This document shows, piece by piece, positions 1 through 10,296 of a stretch of 64,000 nucleotides of DNA. The notes under the pieces were generated by a model. That model saw nothing but the letters and a program-made list of their open reading frames with translations, ran no database searches and was not told where the DNA came from. Origin of the DNA: Erwinia persicina (GTDB lineage: Bacteria; Pseudomonadota; Gammaproteobacteria; Enterobacterales; Enterobacteriaceae); contig NZ_JACYMO010000011.1 in assembly GCF_014838825.1 (NCBI RefSeq), forward strand, positions 1-64,000. Direction: 5' to 3'. The stretch's first letter is position 1. Every line of letters starts with the position of its first letter. A program made the translations under genes and the position numbers.

Positions 1-25
1 TTACGCTTTCCTCCTTCGGAGTCAA
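1..25 (-). promoter_or_regulatory. rRNA operon promoter P2, cut by the window edge
   Basis: On the minus strand TTGACT (plus 20-25) is followed by 16 bases and then TAA at the window edge, which fits the start of a -10 box. This is the arrangement of the E. coli rrnB P2 promoter (TTGACT, 16-base spacer). The rRNA genes themselves would lie just outside the window. The -10 element is not fully visible. Confidence 0.7.
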
Positions 26-117
26 CTTCTTTTTGAGAAGTTTTTCCGGCGCTATCAGTTACCTGATGCTGCTGACCCGGTAGCCTGTAAGCCGTTGTTC
101 CGTGTCAGTGGAGGCGC

Positions 118-145
118 AGTATAGGGATTTTCTGGCAGCTGACAA
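118..145 (-). promoter_or_regulatory. rRNA operon promoter P1
   Basis: On the minus strand TTGTCA (plus 140-145) is separated by 16 bases from TATACT (plus 118-123). It is followed by a CCACTGACACGGAACAACGG leader matching the E. coli rrnB P1 start region. An A/T-rich stretch upstream (about 150-170) would fit an UP element. murI directly upstream of an rrn operon is also the E. coli murI-rrnB arrangement. P1 of rrn operons is the growth-rate and ppGpp-controlled promoter; that control is family knowledge. Confidence 0.85.
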
Positions 146-196
146 GGGTAAATTGCAAAAAACTTGCTGAGTGGTGATTTTTTACCCGAAACGTGG

Positions 197-1048
197 TTAA
201 AGTGGTAATTTTTCGAGCTTACTGAAGCCATATCGTTGTAAAACGGGCATTAATTGTACCGCCTGCTCAGTAATATCCATACAGAACGCCATGTTTTCAT
301 CCTGCGAAAAAGCGTCTGGCGACTCATTTTCCAGTAACCACACCGTTCGACGCGCAATTGCCGCACCTGAATCGATTAAACGGGTACCTTCAGGGAGTAC
401 CTGCTGTAGCTCTTCACTAATAAGAGGGAAGTGCGTGCAGCCCAGGACGACGGTATCCGGTGGTTCCTGCATACGCAGCCACGGCTGCAATATGCGCTTC
501 ACGTCATCGATAGAAACAGGCTGTCCATGCAGTTTGGCCTCCGCCAGCTCTACCAACTCCGCCGATCCCAGCATCTCAGTCTTACATTCACTGCCAAAAC
601 GCGCCACCAGCTCATGCGTATAAGGACGCTTCACCGTCCCCCGGGTCGCCAGCAGGCCAACAACACCGTTACGGGTCAGACGCGCTGCCGGTTTTATAGC
701 AGGAACCACACCGACAACAGGAAATGCAAAGCGCTCACGTAAAGCGGGCAGCGTGACGGTACTCGCTGAGTTACAGGCGATCACCACCAGGGCCAGGGGA
801 TAACGGCGGGTCACCGCTTCAACGATAGCGACCACACGCTCGACGATAAACGCTTCCGACTTTTCACCATAAGGGAAAGCGACATTATCGAACGCGTAGA
901 GATAATGGAGATCCGGCAGTAATTTGCGGATCTCATCATAGACAGAAAGCCCACCGACACCGGAGTCAAAGACCAGCACGGTGGGGCGCGGTTTAGAAGG
1001 TGTAGCTGCCGCTGAGGTAGTATTCCCGTCCAGGGGTTTCATAGCCAT
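197..1048 (-). CDS. murI: Glutamate racemase MurI
   Basis: Converts L-glutamate to D-glutamate for peptidoglycan precursors in the cytoplasm. The 283-residue product has the family's [10 protein letters not shown] start and both catalytic cysteines, in VIACNSAST and VLGCTHFPL. It is the length of E. coli MurI (about 285). I chose the ATG at 1048 because the protein from MAMKPLDG aligns with the E. coli N-terminus; the open frame continues upstream to 1093 without homology. The 5' end lies inside btuB: the two genes overlap by 56 bases in different frames, an overlap also known in E. coli. It probably shares the btuB transcript and is followed by the rRNA promoters. Confidence 0.96.
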   Translation of the reverse strand: MAMKPLDGNTTSAAATPSKPRPTVLVFDSGVGGLSVYDEIRKLLPDLHYLYAFDNVAFPYGEKSEAFIVERVVAIVEAVTRRYPLALVVIACNSASTVTLPALRERFAFPVVGVVPAIKPAARLTRNGVVGLLATRGTVKRPYTHELVARFGSECKTEMLGSAELVELAEAKLHGQPVSIDDVKRILQPWLRMQEPPDTVVLGCTHFPLISEELQQVLPEGTRLIDSGAAIARRTVWLLENESPDAFSQDENMAFCMDITEQAVQLMPVLQRYGFSKLEKLPL

Positions 1049-2873
1049 ACACTGTCTCGTATTCTTTATCGAACAGGTTGGCAATTCTACCACGAACGGT
1101 GAGATGGGATGTGACTGGATACGAAACCGCGAGATCCCACAAGCTTACCCCCCCCAATTTGGCCAGATCACCATTTGGATTTGTTGCATATTGACGGTCG
1201 TAGCGTTCACCCAGGTATTGATAACTCACTGACCAGTCGAAATTATACACCGTCCAGTCGAGCTGATACTTCACCTGCTGTTTAGCCCGACGCAGCAAAA
1301 TCTCATTGGTTTCAGCATTACGCGGATCAACGTAATCATAGGAAATCTGATGAGATACCGAACCGATATCAAATGAAGCCGTTGCTTCAACACCTTTGAT
1401 GGTCGCTTTATTGATATTGTAATAACCGCCGTTGGCACTACTGTAATCAATAAGGCTGTCGATATCGTTGCGATATCCGGAGACATGCCAGGTCACAGGG
1501 CCCGTTAAGCCTTCGAAGCCCCCTTCCCACTGCTTGCTCTCTTCAGGATCAAGATTGCTATTGCCGCCAAAAGAACCATAAAGCTGACCGAGATTGGGTG
1601 CCTTAAATGCCGTCCCGTAGCTGGCGATGAAACGATAACCCTCAATGAACTCCCAGGCCGCGCTGGACTGCCAGGTGTTATGCCAGCCGTAAACGGAGTG
1701 ATCATCGCCACGAACGGCACCTTCCAGCGTCACTGGACCAAACATCTGCTGCCCGGTGGCATACAAACCCGTATTGGTCACTTCACGGCGGTCATTTACA
1801 TAAGCAGTCCCTGGCTCAATGGACTGCTTCTGCCAGTCAACGCCGCCACCCACACTGCCCTGTCCCACGGCCACATTATTGGCCCACTGCAAATTATACT
1901 GCTGGGAGTCATCAAGTGTGGCAGAGGACGCATAGCGTCCCATATCAGGACTGTAATTATAATCTTTCGTGTGACTGTAGCTGGCGGTCAGATTGGAAGA
2001 ATAGAGACCATTGTTGAAGCGGAGTCCACCATCCCAGGTCTGGCTATACAGCTGCCGGGTATCAACATAGGTATCGGGTTGAACATAGGTCGGGCTACCG
2101 TCATAGGCAGTACGGTTATCAAAGCCATAACCCCGAACAAAGGCACTAAAATCATCATTGATCTGATGTTCAATCGCGCCATAGATGTTCTTGCTCATAA
2201 ACCCATCACGATCGGGTTGTGCAGTGTTGCCAAGTGCATCAGGGTAGTTAGCAACGACATCATAGCCTTTGGTGTAGGTATAGTTACCTGCAAGCGTCAC
2301 CCGAGTATTCTGGCCCAGCATCTGCTGAGTGGAACCGTCGTAAGTCTGATAGCCGTTGGAACCAACCCCTGCCGCAAGCGTCGTACCATCCTTAGTGCGC
2401 GTGGTAATGATGTTGAGTACCCCTCCAATGGCATCAGAACCATAGACTGCTGAACGTGCTCCACGTATATATTCAATCCGCTGAACCAGTGAAATTGGGA
2501 TCTGGCTGAGATCGGAAGCACCGCTGATCCCCGCCTGATTAAGGCGCACACCATCAATTAAGATCAGAACATGGCTGGAGTTAGTGCCACGAATAAACAG
2601 TGAGCTTTGCTGGCCCATTCCACCATTTTGAGCAATATCGACACCCGGCAGGCGACGCATCACATCCGTCAGCGTTTTTGACTGCCAGCGGTCGATCTGC
2701 TCTTTCGTGACCACCGTGGTAGGGGCCAATACAGAAGAGACTGGCTGTTCAAAACGATTCGCAGTCACAACCTGCGTTTCTTCGTTACGGTCCTGTGCAA
2801 AGCCGTTTTGCGCCCAGAGGGAAATTGCCGTAGCGCTAAACGCCAGCAGCGAGTTTTTAGTTGTTATCATCAT
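993..2873 (-). CDS. btuB: TonB-dependent vitamin B12 outer-membrane receptor BtuB
   Basis: Outer-membrane beta-barrel that takes up cobalamin with energy from TonB. A signal peptide ends near AQNGFAQ, followed by a TonB box (TQVVTANRF), a plug domain ([19 protein letters not shown]-like [15 protein letters not shown]) and a 22-strand-type barrel ending in the aromatic SGSYTF. The 626 residues compare with 614 in E. coli. The start at 2873 gives [13 protein letters not shown], a normal signal peptide; an upstream in-frame ATG at 2909 would add residues of no known use. Expression is expected to be turned off by adenosylcobalamin through the riboswitch at 2951-3107. The 3' end overlaps murI. 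Confidence 0.97.
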   Translation of the reverse strand: MMITTKNSLLAFSATAISLWAQNGFAQDRNEETQVVTANRFEQPVSSVLAPTTVVTKEQIDRWQSKTLTDVMRRLPGVDIAQNGGMGQQSSLFIRGTNSSHVLILIDGVRLNQAGISGASDLSQIPISLVQRIEYIRGARSAVYGSDAIGGVLNIITTRTKDGTTLAAGVGSNGYQTYDGSTQQMLGQNTRVTLAGNYTYTKGYDVVANYPDALGNTAQPDRDGFMSKNIYGAIEHQINDDFSAFVRGYGFDNRTAYDGSPTYVQPDTYVDTRQLYSQTWDGGLRFNNGLYSSNLTASYSHTKDYNYSPDMGRYASSATLDDSQQYNLQWANNVAVGQGSVGGGVDWQKQSIEPGTAYVNDRREVTNTGLYATGQQMFGPVTLEGAVRGDDHSVYGWHNTWQSSAAWEFIEGYRFIASYGTAFKAPNLGQLYGSFGGNSNLDPEESKQWEGGFEGLTGPVTWHVSGYRNDIDSLIDYSSANGGYYNINKATIKGVEATASFDIGSVSHQISYDYVDPRNAETNEILLRRAKQQVKYQLDWTVYNFDWSVSYQYLGERYDRQYATNPNGDLAKLGGVSLWDLAVSYPVTSHLTVRGRIANLFDKEYETVYGYETPGREYYLSGSYTF

Positions 2874-2950
2874 CAAGCATCCAAAAGATGTGCAGGATGC
2901 CGCAGGCATACGATCGATAGCACGCGATGATCGTAAAAAATGCGACGTTC

Positions 2951-3107
2951 ATCCGGCAGGTCTTCGGGCTCAGAATCCTTAAGTGGCAATGACTTCCCGT
3001 CATAAGACAGTGTCTGCATTACGCTATTGTCACGACATTCTATACCGCTGCGCGTCAGCTCCAGATTTACACTGGATTCCCTTTTAACTCGTTGGGAGGC
3101 CGGAGGC
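2951..3107 (-). promoter_or_regulatory. Cobalamin (adenosylcobalamin) riboswitch of btuB
   Basis: Read on the minus strand, the leader contains GGGAATCCAGTG, AATCTGGAGCTGACGCGCAG (the B12-box region) and, after a variable stretch, GGGAAGTCA and GAGCCCGAAGACCTGCCGG. These blocks occur in the same order in the E. coli btuB leader. It lies between trmA and btuB, about 80 bases before the btuB start. In E. coli this element blocks ribosome access when adenosylcobalamin binds. A 79-codon open frame across it is a shadow. Confidence 0.95.
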
Positions 3108-3243
3108 CGCATTTTATGTACAAATATATTAGAAGTCCAGATATCCAGACATCCATAATGAATGAAGAGTGGACAACGCTGGACATGAGATAAAGATTCC
3201 CTACAATCGCCCGGCTATATCCGCCAAATACCCAGGAATCACC

Positions 3244-4344
3244 ATGACACCCGAACAACTGCCTGTTGAACAGTATGATGACCAGCTCACTGAGAAAGTG
3301 ACACGACTGACGTCGATGATGTCCGCATTTAACGCGCCCGAAGTCGAAATCTTCCGTTCTCCGGTCAGCCATTATCGGATGCGTGCCGAATTCCGTATCT
3401 GGCATGATGGCGACGACCTGTACCATATTATTTTCGATCAGGAGACGCACAACCGCATCCGGGTCGACAGCTTCCCGGCGGCCAGTGAGCTGATTAACCG
3501 CCTGATGCCCCGCATGATCGCGGCCGTGCGCGACCAGCGTGCGCTGCGCTTTAAACTGTTCCAGATAGATTATTTATCGACGGTCAGCGGGCAGGTGGTA
3601 GTTTCTCTGCTCTATCACCGTAAGCTGGATGAAGAGTGGCAGCAGGCAGCCACGCTGCTGCGCGACGCGCTGCGTGCGGAAGGTTTCGATCTGCATTTGA
3701 TCGGCCGCGCCACTAAAACCAAAATCTGTCTGGACCAGGATTTCGTTGATGAGCGTCTGATGGTGGACGGCCGTGAGATGATCTATCGCCAGGTAGAAAA
3801 CAGCTTTACGCAGCCCAATGCGGCAATGAATGTGAAGATGCTGGAATGGGCGCTGGATGCCACGCGCGATTCTCGCGGCGACCTGCTGGAGTTGTACTGC
3901 GGCAACGGCAACTTCTCACTGGCACTGGCGCGTAACTTCCGCCGTGTGCTGGCAACGGAAATCGCCAAACCGTCAGTCGCCTCTGCTCAGTACAATATCG
4001 CGGTAAACCAGATTGATAACGTACAGATTATCCGAATGGCGGCAGAAGAGTTTACTCAGGCAATGAACGGAGACAGAAGCTTCAGAAGGCTGGAAGGTAT
4101 CGATCTGAGCAGCTATGAGTGCGAAACCATTTTCGTCGACCCGCCGCGCAGTGGTCTGGATGAAGAAACGGTGAAGATGGTGCAGGCGTATCCGCGCATT
4201 CTGTATATTTCCTGTAATCCGACGACGCTGTGCGAGAACCTGGCAACGCTGTCCGACACCCATGAGATCGCTCGTCTGGCGCTGTTTGACCAGTTCCCCT
4301 ACACCCATCATATGGAGTGCGGCGTACTACTGACCCGCCGCTAA
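3244..4344 (+). CDS. trmA: tRNA (uracil-5-)-methyltransferase TrmA
   Basis: SAM-dependent enzyme that makes ribothymidine (m5U54) in the T-loop of tRNAs. The product has 366 residues, identical to E. coli TrmA. It shows the SAM-binding [14 protein letters not shown] block, DPPRSGLD, the catalytic cysteine in YISCNPTTL and the general-base Glu358 in HHMECGVLL near the C-terminus. The ATG at 3244 matches the E. coli start ([15 protein letters not shown]); the open frame begins further upstream at 3169. It is divergent from btuB, so both promoters and the riboswitch share 2874-3243. Confidence 0.97.
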   Translation: MTPEQLPVEQYDDQLTEKVTRLTSMMSAFNAPEVEIFRSPVSHYRMRAEFRIWHDGDDLYHIIFDQETHNRIRVDSFPAASELINRLMPRMIAAVRDQRALRFKLFQIDYLSTVSGQVVVSLLYHRKLDEEWQQAATLLRDALRAEGFDLHLIGRATKTKICLDQDFVDERLMVDGREMIYRQVENSFTQPNAAMNVKMLEWALDATRDSRGDLLELYCGNGNFSLALARNFRRVLATEIAKPSVASAQYNIAVNQIDNVQIIRMAAEEFTQAMNGDRSFRRLEGIDLSSYECETIFVDPPRSGLDEETVKMVQAYPRILYISCNPTTLCENLATLSDTHEIARLALFDQFPYTHHMECGVLLTRR

Positions 4345-4352
4345 TCTGGCCC

Positions 4353-4370
4353 GGGCGATGCGGATCGCCC
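4353..4370. terminator. Hairpin between convergent trmA and yijD
   Basis: A 7-base-pair perfect stem (GGGCGAT / ATCGCCC, loop GCGG) sits between the stop codons of trmA and yijD. No T-run follows on either strand, so intrinsic termination is only a possibility. Confidence 0.4.
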
Positions 4371-4374
4371 GATG

Positions 4375-4731
4375 TTACTGGCTATTTTTACGCGCACGCC
4401 ACTTCGTAGCAATCCAGAACACCACCACCACCATCAGGATGGTCGGCACAAAGTTAGAGCCAATATCCGGGTATTCTGCCCGGACGATGGCGCTGTACAC
4501 CAGAATCCCCAGCAGGAAAAAGCCGGCAGCCAGCGAAGGCATTCCTTCAGGCATGGCACGATTCAGGTAGCGCTGATGCAGGCACCATGCAGCCAGGCCG
4601 AGCGCGATCAACGGGAAAACTGAAAAGGGCACCAGAGAACTGAACAGCGCCGAAAAGGTACCGTTAATGGAAAGTCCGGTAATAAAGGTCAGCAGCAGTG
4701 TTCCTTTGTCCCGGCCCGTTGCTAAATTCAT
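4375..4731 (-). CDS. yijD: Inner membrane protein YijD (DUF1422)
   Basis: A 118-residue hydrophobic protein with about four membrane segments, the length of E. coli YijD (119). The sequence begins [14 protein letters not shown] and ends in a basic tail (KWRARKNSQ), placing the C-terminus in the cytoplasm by the positive-inside rule. It starts 11 bases after the fabR stop, as in the E. coli fabR-yijD operon. Its biochemical role is not established. The fabR link suggests a membrane-lipid connection, but that is inference from neighbourhood alone. Confidence 0.88.
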   Translation of the reverse strand: MNLATGRDKGTLLLTFITGLSINGTFSALFSSLVPFSVFPLIALGLAAWCLHQRYLNRAMPEGMPSLAAGFFLLGILVYSAIVRAEYPDIGSNFVPTILMVVVVFWIATKWRARKNSQ

Positions 4732-4742
4732 GTCACCCCCTG

Positions 4743-5384
4743 CTAGTCTTTGGATTCCAGCGTAACTGCCAGCTTTTCCTGCTCACGACGGTACCAGTAA
4801 TAGGCACCCTTCGAGATCATACGCAGCTGCAGCACCAGTCGTTCTTCCAGCTGACGCCGCTGATCGGCATCAATATCCAGCGCTTCCGCACCGGCGTTAA
4901 ATACGATAATCACCATCGCTTCAGCCTGCGCCTCGGTGAAGCTGCGCGGCATGCGGTTTTCGATTTCCAGATAGTCAGCCAGTTCGGCGATAAAATGCTG
5001 AATCTCACGCGCAACGGCAGCACGGAAAGCCGATGACGTTCCGGATCGTTCACGCAGCAACAGGCGAAACGCATTGGGATTGTCGCCAATAAATTCCATA
5101 AAGGTAGAAACCGACGTTCGGATAACGCTGCCACCTTTGGCAATACGCTGACGTGCCTGACGCATAAGCTGTCGCAGCATCAGGCCGCTTTCATCCACCA
5201 TCGTTAGCCCCAATTCATCTACATCACGAAAGTGACGATAGAATGACGTCGGGGCAATACCCGCCTCCCTGGCGACTTCCCGCAGGCTGAGGCTGGCAAA
5301 ACTACGTTCGGCGCTTAGTTGACTAAATGCCGCTTCGATAAGTGAACGCCGTGTACGTTCTTTTTGCTGCGCTCTGACGCCCAT
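4743..5384 (-). CDS. fabR: Unsaturated fatty acid regulator FabR (TetR family)
   Basis: TetR-family repressor that, in E. coli, represses fabB and fabA and so sets the ratio of unsaturated to saturated fatty acids. The 213 residues carry an N-terminal helix-turn-helix ([21 protein letters not shown], about residues 32-52) and an all-helical ligand domain. The start at 5384 gives [19 protein letters not shown], matching the E. coli protein. It is followed closely by yijD on the same strand and is divergent from sthA across 191 bases. Confidence 0.93.
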   Translation of the reverse strand: MGVRAQQKERTRRSLIEAAFSQLSAERSFASLSLREVAREAGIAPTSFYRHFRDVDELGLTMVDESGLMLRQLMRQARQRIAKGGSVIRTSVSTFMEFIGDNPNAFRLLLRERSGTSSAFRAAVAREIQHFIAELADYLEIENRMPRSFTEAQAEAMVIIVFNAGAEALDIDADQRRQLEERLVLQLRMISKGAYYWYRREQEKLAVTLESKD

Positions 5385-5575
5385 TTTTCTGCCTGTTTAG
5401 CCTGCAAGTGGGCACTATAGCAAAAATTTCAGCGTACAGTGGGCCAAACTTTGTGACCGCCTGTTAACTCACTCATTTGGCAAATGATGGCAAAAAGCAC
5501 GGTTAGAATTGGGAACTGCGGCGCGAGATGTTAGAATCTCGTTGTAAAATTGTATAAAAAATAGGACGTATTGGT

Positions 5576-6976
5576 ATGCAACAGTCTTATGATTACGACG
5601 CCATCGTGATTGGTTCCGGCCCTGGCGGTGAAGGTGCTGCGATGGGCCTGGTCAAACAGGGCGCACGTATTGCCGTTATCGAGCGCTATCACAATATCGG
5701 TGGCGGATGTACACACTGGGGGACGATCCCTTCTAAAGCGCTGCGCCATGCCGTCAGCCGCATTATCGAATTCAATCAGAATCCCCTGTATAGCGACCAC
5801 ACGCGTCTTCTGCGTTCTTCTTTTGCTGATATTCTGAACCATACTGAAAACGTTATCAGCCAGCAAACCCGCATGCGTCAGGGGTTCTACGAGCGCAACC
5901 ACTGTGAACTGTTCCAGGGCGATGCCCGTTTTGTTGATGCCAACACCATCGAAATAGAAAGCCATGACGGCACGGTCGAGCGTCTGACCGCCGGAAAGTT
6001 TGTGATTGCCTGTGGTTCACGCCCTTACCATCCGCCGGATGTCGATTTTAGCCACCCACGCATCTATGACAGCGACTCCATCCTCAACCTGCACCATGAA
6101 CCGGACCATGTGATTATCTATGGTGCCGGCGTGATCGGCTGCGAGTATGCGTCGATTTTCCGTGGCCTGTCGGTCAAAGTGGATCTGATTAACACCCGCG
6201 ACCGTCTGCTGGCCTTCCTCGATCAGGAAATGTCCGACTCGCTCTCTTATCACTTCTGGAATAATGGTGTGGTGATTCGCCATAATGAAGAGTTTGAGAA
6301 AATTGAAGGGGTGGCAGATGGCGTGATTATGCATCTGAAATCCGGCAAGAAACTCAAGGCAGACTGCCTGTTGTACGCCAATGGACGCACCGGGAACACC
6401 GACTCACTGTCGCTGGACACTGTCGGACTGGAAGCGGATGGTCGTGGCCTGTTGAAAGTGAACAGCATGTACCAGACAGCACAGCCGCATATTTACGCGG
6501 TGGGAGATGTGATTGGTTACCCCAGCCTGGCCTCTGCGGCCTACGATCAGGGACGTATCGCCGCCCAGGCGATGATCAAAGGCGAAGCGACCGCGCACCT
6601 GATTGAAGACATTCCGACCGGTATCTACACCATCCCGGAAATCAGCTCCGTCGGGAAAACCGAACAGCAGCTGACAGCGATGAAAGTGCCCTACGAAGTG
6701 GGTCGTGCACAGTTCAAACACCTGGCGCGTGCGCAGATTGTCGGAATGAACGTCGGGAGTCTGAAGATCCTGTTCCACCGCGAGACCAAAGAGATCCTCG
6801 GCATTCACTGCTTTGGTGAGCGTGCTGCGGAGATCATCCACATTGGTCAGGCGATTATGGAACAGAAAAACGGTGGCAACACGATTGAGTACTTCGTCAA
6901 TACCACCTTTAACTATCCGACGATGGCGGAAGCCTACCGGGTTGCAGCGTTAAACGGCCTGAACCGCCTGTTTTAA
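5576..6976 (+). CDS. sthA: Soluble pyridine nucleotide transhydrogenase SthA
   Basis: Soluble flavoprotein that exchanges reducing equivalents between NADPH and NAD+. The product has 466 residues, exactly the E. coli length. It has an FAD-binding [10 protein letters not shown] at the N-terminus, a second dinucleotide fold ([13 protein letters not shown]) and the C-terminal dimerisation domain ([17 protein letters not shown]). It belongs to the disulphide reductase family, but the active-site region reads GGGCTHWGT with only one cysteine, as expected for this non-disulphide member. Its last 27 bases overlap the 3' end of the convergent oxyR. Confidence 0.97.
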   Translation: MQQSYDYDAIVIGSGPGGEGAAMGLVKQGARIAVIERYHNIGGGCTHWGTIPSKALRHAVSRIIEFNQNPLYSDHTRLLRSSFADILNHTENVISQQTRMRQGFYERNHCELFQGDARFVDANTIEIESHDGTVERLTAGKFVIACGSRPYHPPDVDFSHPRIYDSDSILNLHHEPDHVIIYGAGVIGCEYASIFRGLSVKVDLINTRDRLLAFLDQEMSDSLSYHFWNNGVVIRHNEEFEKIEGVADGVIMHLKSGKKLKADCLLYANGRTGNTDSLSLDTVGLEADGRGLLKVNSMYQTAQPHIYAVGDVIGYPSLASAAYDQGRIAAQAMIKGEATAHLIEDIPTGIYTIPEISSVGKTEQQLTAMKVPYEVGRAQFKHLARAQIVGMNVGSLKILFHRETKEILGIHCFGERAAEIIHIGQAIMEQKNGGNTIEYFVNTTFNYPTMAEAYRVAALNGLNRLF

Positions 6977-7879
6977 CGCGCCGCCGTTCATGACCGCCTG
7001 CATATGCTCGCGGATCTCCTCTGCCAGTTGCTCATAGCGGCCGCGCAGAGGGGAACCCGGGCGATACACTAACGCGATGGTGCGTTGTGGTACCGGCTTA
7101 TAGCAGTCCAGGTAACACACCCCGTCGCGCACTCGCTCTTTCGGTACCGCCAGCGAAGGCAACAGCGTAATGCCGCTGCCCGCTGCCACCATATTGCGCA
7201 GCGTTTCCAGGCTGGTCGCGCGGAAGTGCGTGTCTTCATCTGCTCCGGCCTGGAAGCAGAAGCCCATCGCCTGGTCGCGCAGACAGTGACCGTCTTCCAG
7301 CATTAACAGCTTTTCACCGGAAAGATCCGACATCGGTACGCGATCGCGGTCATGCCACGGGTGATCGGCATAGATCGCCAGTTTCATTGGCTCATCAAAC
7401 AGGGGCACTTCAATAAAGGCTTCTGACTCTTTCACCAGCGCCAGGATGGCACAGTCCAGCTTGCCGCTGTCGAGCTGCGCCAGCAGCTGCTGGGTCTGCG
7501 CTTCGTGCAGATACATCTCCAGCTTCGGAAACGTTTTATGCAGCGTGGGAATAATCTGCGGCAGCAGGTACGGGCCCACGGTCGGGATCAGCCCAATATG
7601 CATCGGGCCTGACATCGCCTCACCCTGCTGGCTGGCCATTTCCTTCAGTACTTTCACTTCCCGCAGCACGGTGCGGGCCTGATCCACCAGCAGCAGACCG
7701 GCCTGAGTGAACAGTACCTTACGGCTGGTGCGCTCCAGCAGCATCACGCCCAGCTCATCCTCCAGCTTACGAATCTGGCCGCTTAACGTCGGCTGACTCA
7801 CATGGCAGGCATCGGCTGCACGACGAAAATGGCGATGTTCTGCCAGCGAAACCAGATACTCCAGATCACGTATATTCAT
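6950..7879 (-). CDS. oxyR: Hydrogen peroxide sensor and regulator OxyR
   Basis: LysR-family activator that senses peroxide by disulphide formation. The 309-residue product has the HTH ([20 protein letters not shown]) and both redox cysteines, C199 and C208, in [15 protein letters not shown], so the switch is intact. Start at 7879 ([18 protein letters not shown]) as in E. coli; a longer frame begins at 7930. It ends inside the 3' end of sthA (27-base tail overlap). It is divergent from a peroxiredoxin-glutaredoxin gene, with an OxyR-type operator between them, so autorepression together with control of the peroxidase is likely. Confidence 0.97.
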   Translation of the reverse strand: MNIRDLEYLVSLAEHRHFRRAADACHVSQPTLSGQIRKLEDELGVMLLERTSRKVLFTQAGLLLVDQARTVLREVKVLKEMASQQGEAMSGPMHIGLIPTVGPYLLPQIIPTLHKTFPKLEMYLHEAQTQQLLAQLDSGKLDCAILALVKESEAFIEVPLFDEPMKLAIYADHPWHDRDRVPMSDLSGEKLLMLEDGHCLRDQAMGFCFQAGADEDTHFRATSLETLRNMVAAGSGITLLPSLAVPKERVRDGVCYLDCYKPVPQRTIALVYRPGSPLRGRYEQLAEEIREHMQAVMNGGALKQAVQAV

Positions 7880-7897
7880 CTTATCCTCTCTTTCACG

Positions 7898-7934
7898 ATA
7901 GTTCGTGACGATAGATAGCATAGCAACCAACGAT
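7898..7934. promoter_or_regulatory. Candidate OxyR operator between oxyR and the peroxiredoxin
   Basis: Four tetramers occur at exactly the spacing of the OxyR consensus: ATAG (7898), CGAT (7909), ATAG (7920), CGAT (7931), each 7 bases apart. The consensus is ATAG-n7-CTAT-n7-ATAG-n7-CTAT, so each CTAT carries one mismatch. It lies just upstream of the oxyR start and about 80 bases before the divergent gene. The spacing match is seen directly; binding is inferred. Confidence 0.7.
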
Positions 7935-8016
7935 TATCCCTATCAAGCATCAATAAAGATAATGTGCCGGTGCAGAAAGGGAGCACACCTAATTTTTATA
8001 ACGTTGAGGTCTTTTT

Positions 8017-8748
8017 ATGTTTGCTAGTCAGGAAGGTAAGTCTATCCCGCAGGTCACTTTTCACACGCGTCAGGGCGACAGTTGGGTCGATGTCACCACT
8101 GATGAGCTGTTTAAAGACAAAACAGTGATCGTTTTTTCTCTGCCGGGTGCTTTTACCCCCACCTGTTCATCCAGCCATCTGCCGCGCTATAACGAACTGG
8201 CGGACGTGTTCGGGCAACATGGCGTGGACAGCATCCTGTGCGTGTCAGTCAATGACACCTTTGTAATGAACGCCTGGAAAGCCGATCAGCGCGCCGGCAA
8301 CATCACCTTCATTCCCGATGGCAACGGTGATTTCACCCGGGGCATGGAGATGCTGGTGGAAAAAGCCGACCTCGGCTTTGGCCCCCGCTCATGGCGTTAT
8401 TCCATGCTGGTGCGTAACGGCGTGGTTGAGAAGATGTTTGTTGAACCGAATAAGCCGGGCGATCCGTTTGAAGTGTCCGATGCGGATACCATGCTGCGTT
8501 ATGTAGCACCGGAGTTTAAAGTGCAGGAGTCCGTTTCCCTGTTCAGCAAGCCGGGCTGCCCGTTCTGTGCCAAAGCCAAGCAGATGCTGTTAGATCGCGG
8601 GATCGCGTTTGAAGAAATCGTTCTGGGTCAGGATGCCACCACCGTCAGCCTGCGTGCCGTGACGGGACGCGCTACCGTGCCTCAGGTGTTTATTGGCGGT
8701 CGCCATATTGGCGGCAGTGATGATTTAGAGCAATTCTTCGCGGCATAA
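8017..8748 (+). CDS. Hybrid peroxiredoxin-glutaredoxin (Prx5-Grx fusion)
   Basis: Glutathione-dependent peroxidase in which a Prx5-type peroxiredoxin (residues 1 to about 165, peroxidatic Cys50 in PGAFTPTC) is fused to a glutaredoxin (about 170-243, CPFC motif at 181-184, TVPQVFIGG). Such hybrids are known from Haemophilus influenzae (PGdx) and Vibrio and reduce hydrogen and alkyl peroxides with glutathione. The ATG at 8017 follows a GAGG at good spacing. It is divergent from oxyR with an OxyR-like operator between, the position held by the oxyS small RNA in E. coli. Both active sites are complete. It is probably induced by peroxide; that is inferred from the operator. Confidence 0.93.
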   Translation: MFASQEGKSIPQVTFHTRQGDSWVDVTTDELFKDKTVIVFSLPGAFTPTCSSSHLPRYNELADVFGQHGVDSILCVSVNDTFVMNAWKADQRAGNITFIPDGNGDFTRGMEMLVEKADLGFGPRSWRYSMLVRNGVVEKMFVEPNKPGDPFEVSDADTMLRYVAPEFKVQESVSLFSKPGCPFCAKAKQMLLDRGIAFEEIVLGQDATTVSLRAVTGRATVPQVFIGGRHIGGSDDLEQFFAA

Positions 8749-8754
8749 TGAAGG

Positions 8755-8784
8755 GGGACGGCCTGCATTTCGGGTCGTCCCTTT
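8755..8784 (+). terminator. Terminator-like hairpin after the peroxiredoxin gene
   Basis: GGGACG (8755-8760) and CGTCCC (8776-8781) form a stem followed by TTT, 6 bases after the stop codon. A second stem, GGGCTGACC (8795-8803) with GGTCAGCCC (8814-8822), lies between it and the convergent argH and could stop either transcript. Confidence 0.6.
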
Positions 8785-8830
8785 CACGTCAGGCGGGCTG
8801 ACCCAAAAAAGAAGGTCAGCCCCTCGCACA

Positions 8831-10204
8831 TTATCCGAGGCGCTGCTTCGCTTCAGTGATGGCGGTTGATACCTGATGCGGAGAGACACCGCCTTTAGCG
8901 TTACGTTTGTCCAGGCAGGACTGCAGCGACAGGAAGGGATAAACATCTTCTGCAATCACGCTGCTGAACTTCTGCAGGTCAGACAGCGCCAGTGCTTCCA
9001 GCGCTACACCCTGCTTAATCGCTTCCACCACGGTTTCACCGACAATATGGTGCGCTTCACGGAACGGTACGCCTTTGGCGACCAGGTAATCCGCCAGTTC
9101 GGTCGAGTTTGCATAACCCTGTTCGGCGGCTTCCTGACAACGCGGGCGCTTCACCTGAATACCCTCCAGAACCAGCGCGGCCATATGCAGGCAGTCAGAC
9201 CAGGTATCGAGTGCATCGAACAGTCCTTCTTTGTCCTCCTGCATATCTTTATTGTATGCCAGCGGCAGACCTTTCAGCGTCATACTCATGGCGGTCAGTG
9301 CCCCCTGTACGCGGCCAACCTTGCCACGGATCAGTTCCAGCGCGTCCGGGTTTTTCTTCTGCGGCATCAGCGAGGAGCCCGACGTCACTTTATCAGACAG
9401 CTCAACAAAGCCCGCCTCACCCGTATTGAAGAAGATCAGATCCTCGGCAAAACGCGACAGGTGTACCATGCCGATAGAAGCATCTGAGAGCAGTTCCAGC
9501 ACGTGATCGCGGTCGGATACGGTATCCAGACTGTTACGGGTGGCGGAGGCAAAGCCTAACCATCCAGCCAGCTGTTCGCGGTCGATCTCATACGCGGTTC
9601 CGGCCAGGGCACCGCAGCCCAGCGGGCTGACGTCCAGTCGTTTCAGCGTATCCTGCAGACGGCTTTCATCACGCGCCAGCATCTCAACATAGGCCAGACA
9701 CCAGTGGGCAAACGTCACCGGCTGCGCGCGCTGCAGGTGGGTGTAACCCGGCATAACCGCGTCCTGGTTGGCTTCTGCAGTAGCGATCAGTGCCTGCTGG
9801 AACTGACGTGTGGCAGTCAACAGTTCGCTGACCTGCGCTTTACACCACAGTTTCAGGTCGGTCGCGACCTGGTCATTACGGCTACGGCCAGTATGGAGTT
9901 TTTTACCCAGCGAACCGACTTTGTCGATCAGCTTCCCTTCCACCCAGCTGTGAATATCTTCGGCGTCGCTTTCCAGAATTTGCTGTGGGTTCGCGCGCAC
10001 ATCTTCCAACAGAGCATTCAGCGCCACTTCCAGCTGCTGCTGCTCGTCTGCGGTTAACACATTGACCGTCACCAGCGCTTTGGACCAGGCAACGGAACCA
10101 GTGATGTCCTGCTCTGCCAGACGATAGTCGAAGCGCAGTGAGTCATTGAAAAGCTTGAAACGTTGATCTGCTGCCTGCGTAAACCGTCCACCCCAAAGTG
10201 CCAT
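8831..10204 (-). CDS. argH: Argininosuccinate lyase ArgH
   Basis: Last enzyme of arginine synthesis: splits argininosuccinate into arginine and fumarate in the cytosol. It has 457 residues, the E. coli length. The fumarase-superfamily signature [12 protein letters not shown], with the flexible catalytic serine, is present, as are [12 protein letters not shown] and [10 protein letters not shown]. Start at 10204 (MALWGGRF); the open frame runs 13 codons further upstream without homology. It is the last gene of argB-argG-argH, separated from argG by a 92-base spacer full of palindromes. ArgR control is expected through the ARG boxes ahead of argB. Confidence 0.97.
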   Translation of the reverse strand: MALWGGRFTQAADQRFKLFNDSLRFDYRLAEQDITGSVAWSKALVTVNVLTADEQQQLEVALNALLEDVRANPQQILESDAEDIHSWVEGKLIDKVGSLGKKLHTGRSRNDQVATDLKLWCKAQVSELLTATRQFQQALIATAEANQDAVMPGYTHLQRAQPVTFAHWCLAYVEMLARDESRLQDTLKRLDVSPLGCGALAGTAYEIDREQLAGWLGFASATRNSLDTVSDRDHVLELLSDASIGMVHLSRFAEDLIFFNTGEAGFVELSDKVTSGSSLMPQKKNPDALELIRGKVGRVQGALTAMSMTLKGLPLAYNKDMQEDKEGLFDALDTWSDCLHMAALVLEGIQVKRPRCQEAAEQGYANSTELADYLVAKGVPFREAHHIVGETVVEAIKQGVALEALALSDLQKFSSVIAEDVYPFLSLQSCLDKRNAKGGVSPHQVSTAITEAKQRLG

Positions 10205-10234
10205 GCTCAGTACTCCATTCAAATAATGTAATAA

Positions 10235-10288
10235 GGGCGGCACAGGTGCCGCCCCTACGAATGCCTGTAGGGGCGAGTGGCCTCGCCC
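10235..10288. repeat. Composite palindromic repeat in the argG-argH spacer
   Basis: Two stem-loops stand side by side: GGGCGGCA / TGCCGCCC (10235-10242 with 10247-10254) and GGGCGAG / CTCGCCC (10271-10277 with 10282-10288). A third, exclusive pairing, GCCCCTAC (10251-10258) with GTAGGGGC (10267-10274), uses one arm of each. This is the build of a REP/BIME-type intergenic repeat. Only one copy is visible in the window. In an operon such structures often protect upstream mRNA or reduce downstream expression. Confidence 0.65.
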
Positions 10289-10296
10289 GGAAAAGA

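Noticed and set aside
1680-2453. A 257-codon plus-strand open frame opposite btuB
   Set aside because: It lies wholly antisense to the well-conserved btuB, has no recognisable domain, and long antisense frames are common in G/C-rich codon patterns.
2873-3112. A 79-codon minus-strand frame upstream of btuB
   Set aside because: It runs through the cobalamin riboswitch, whose bases are fixed by RNA structure.
7880-8016. OxyS small RNA in the oxyR divergent region
   Set aside because: The 137 bases contain the operator and a leader, with no terminator stem plus T-run and none of the OxyS loop sequence I would recognise.
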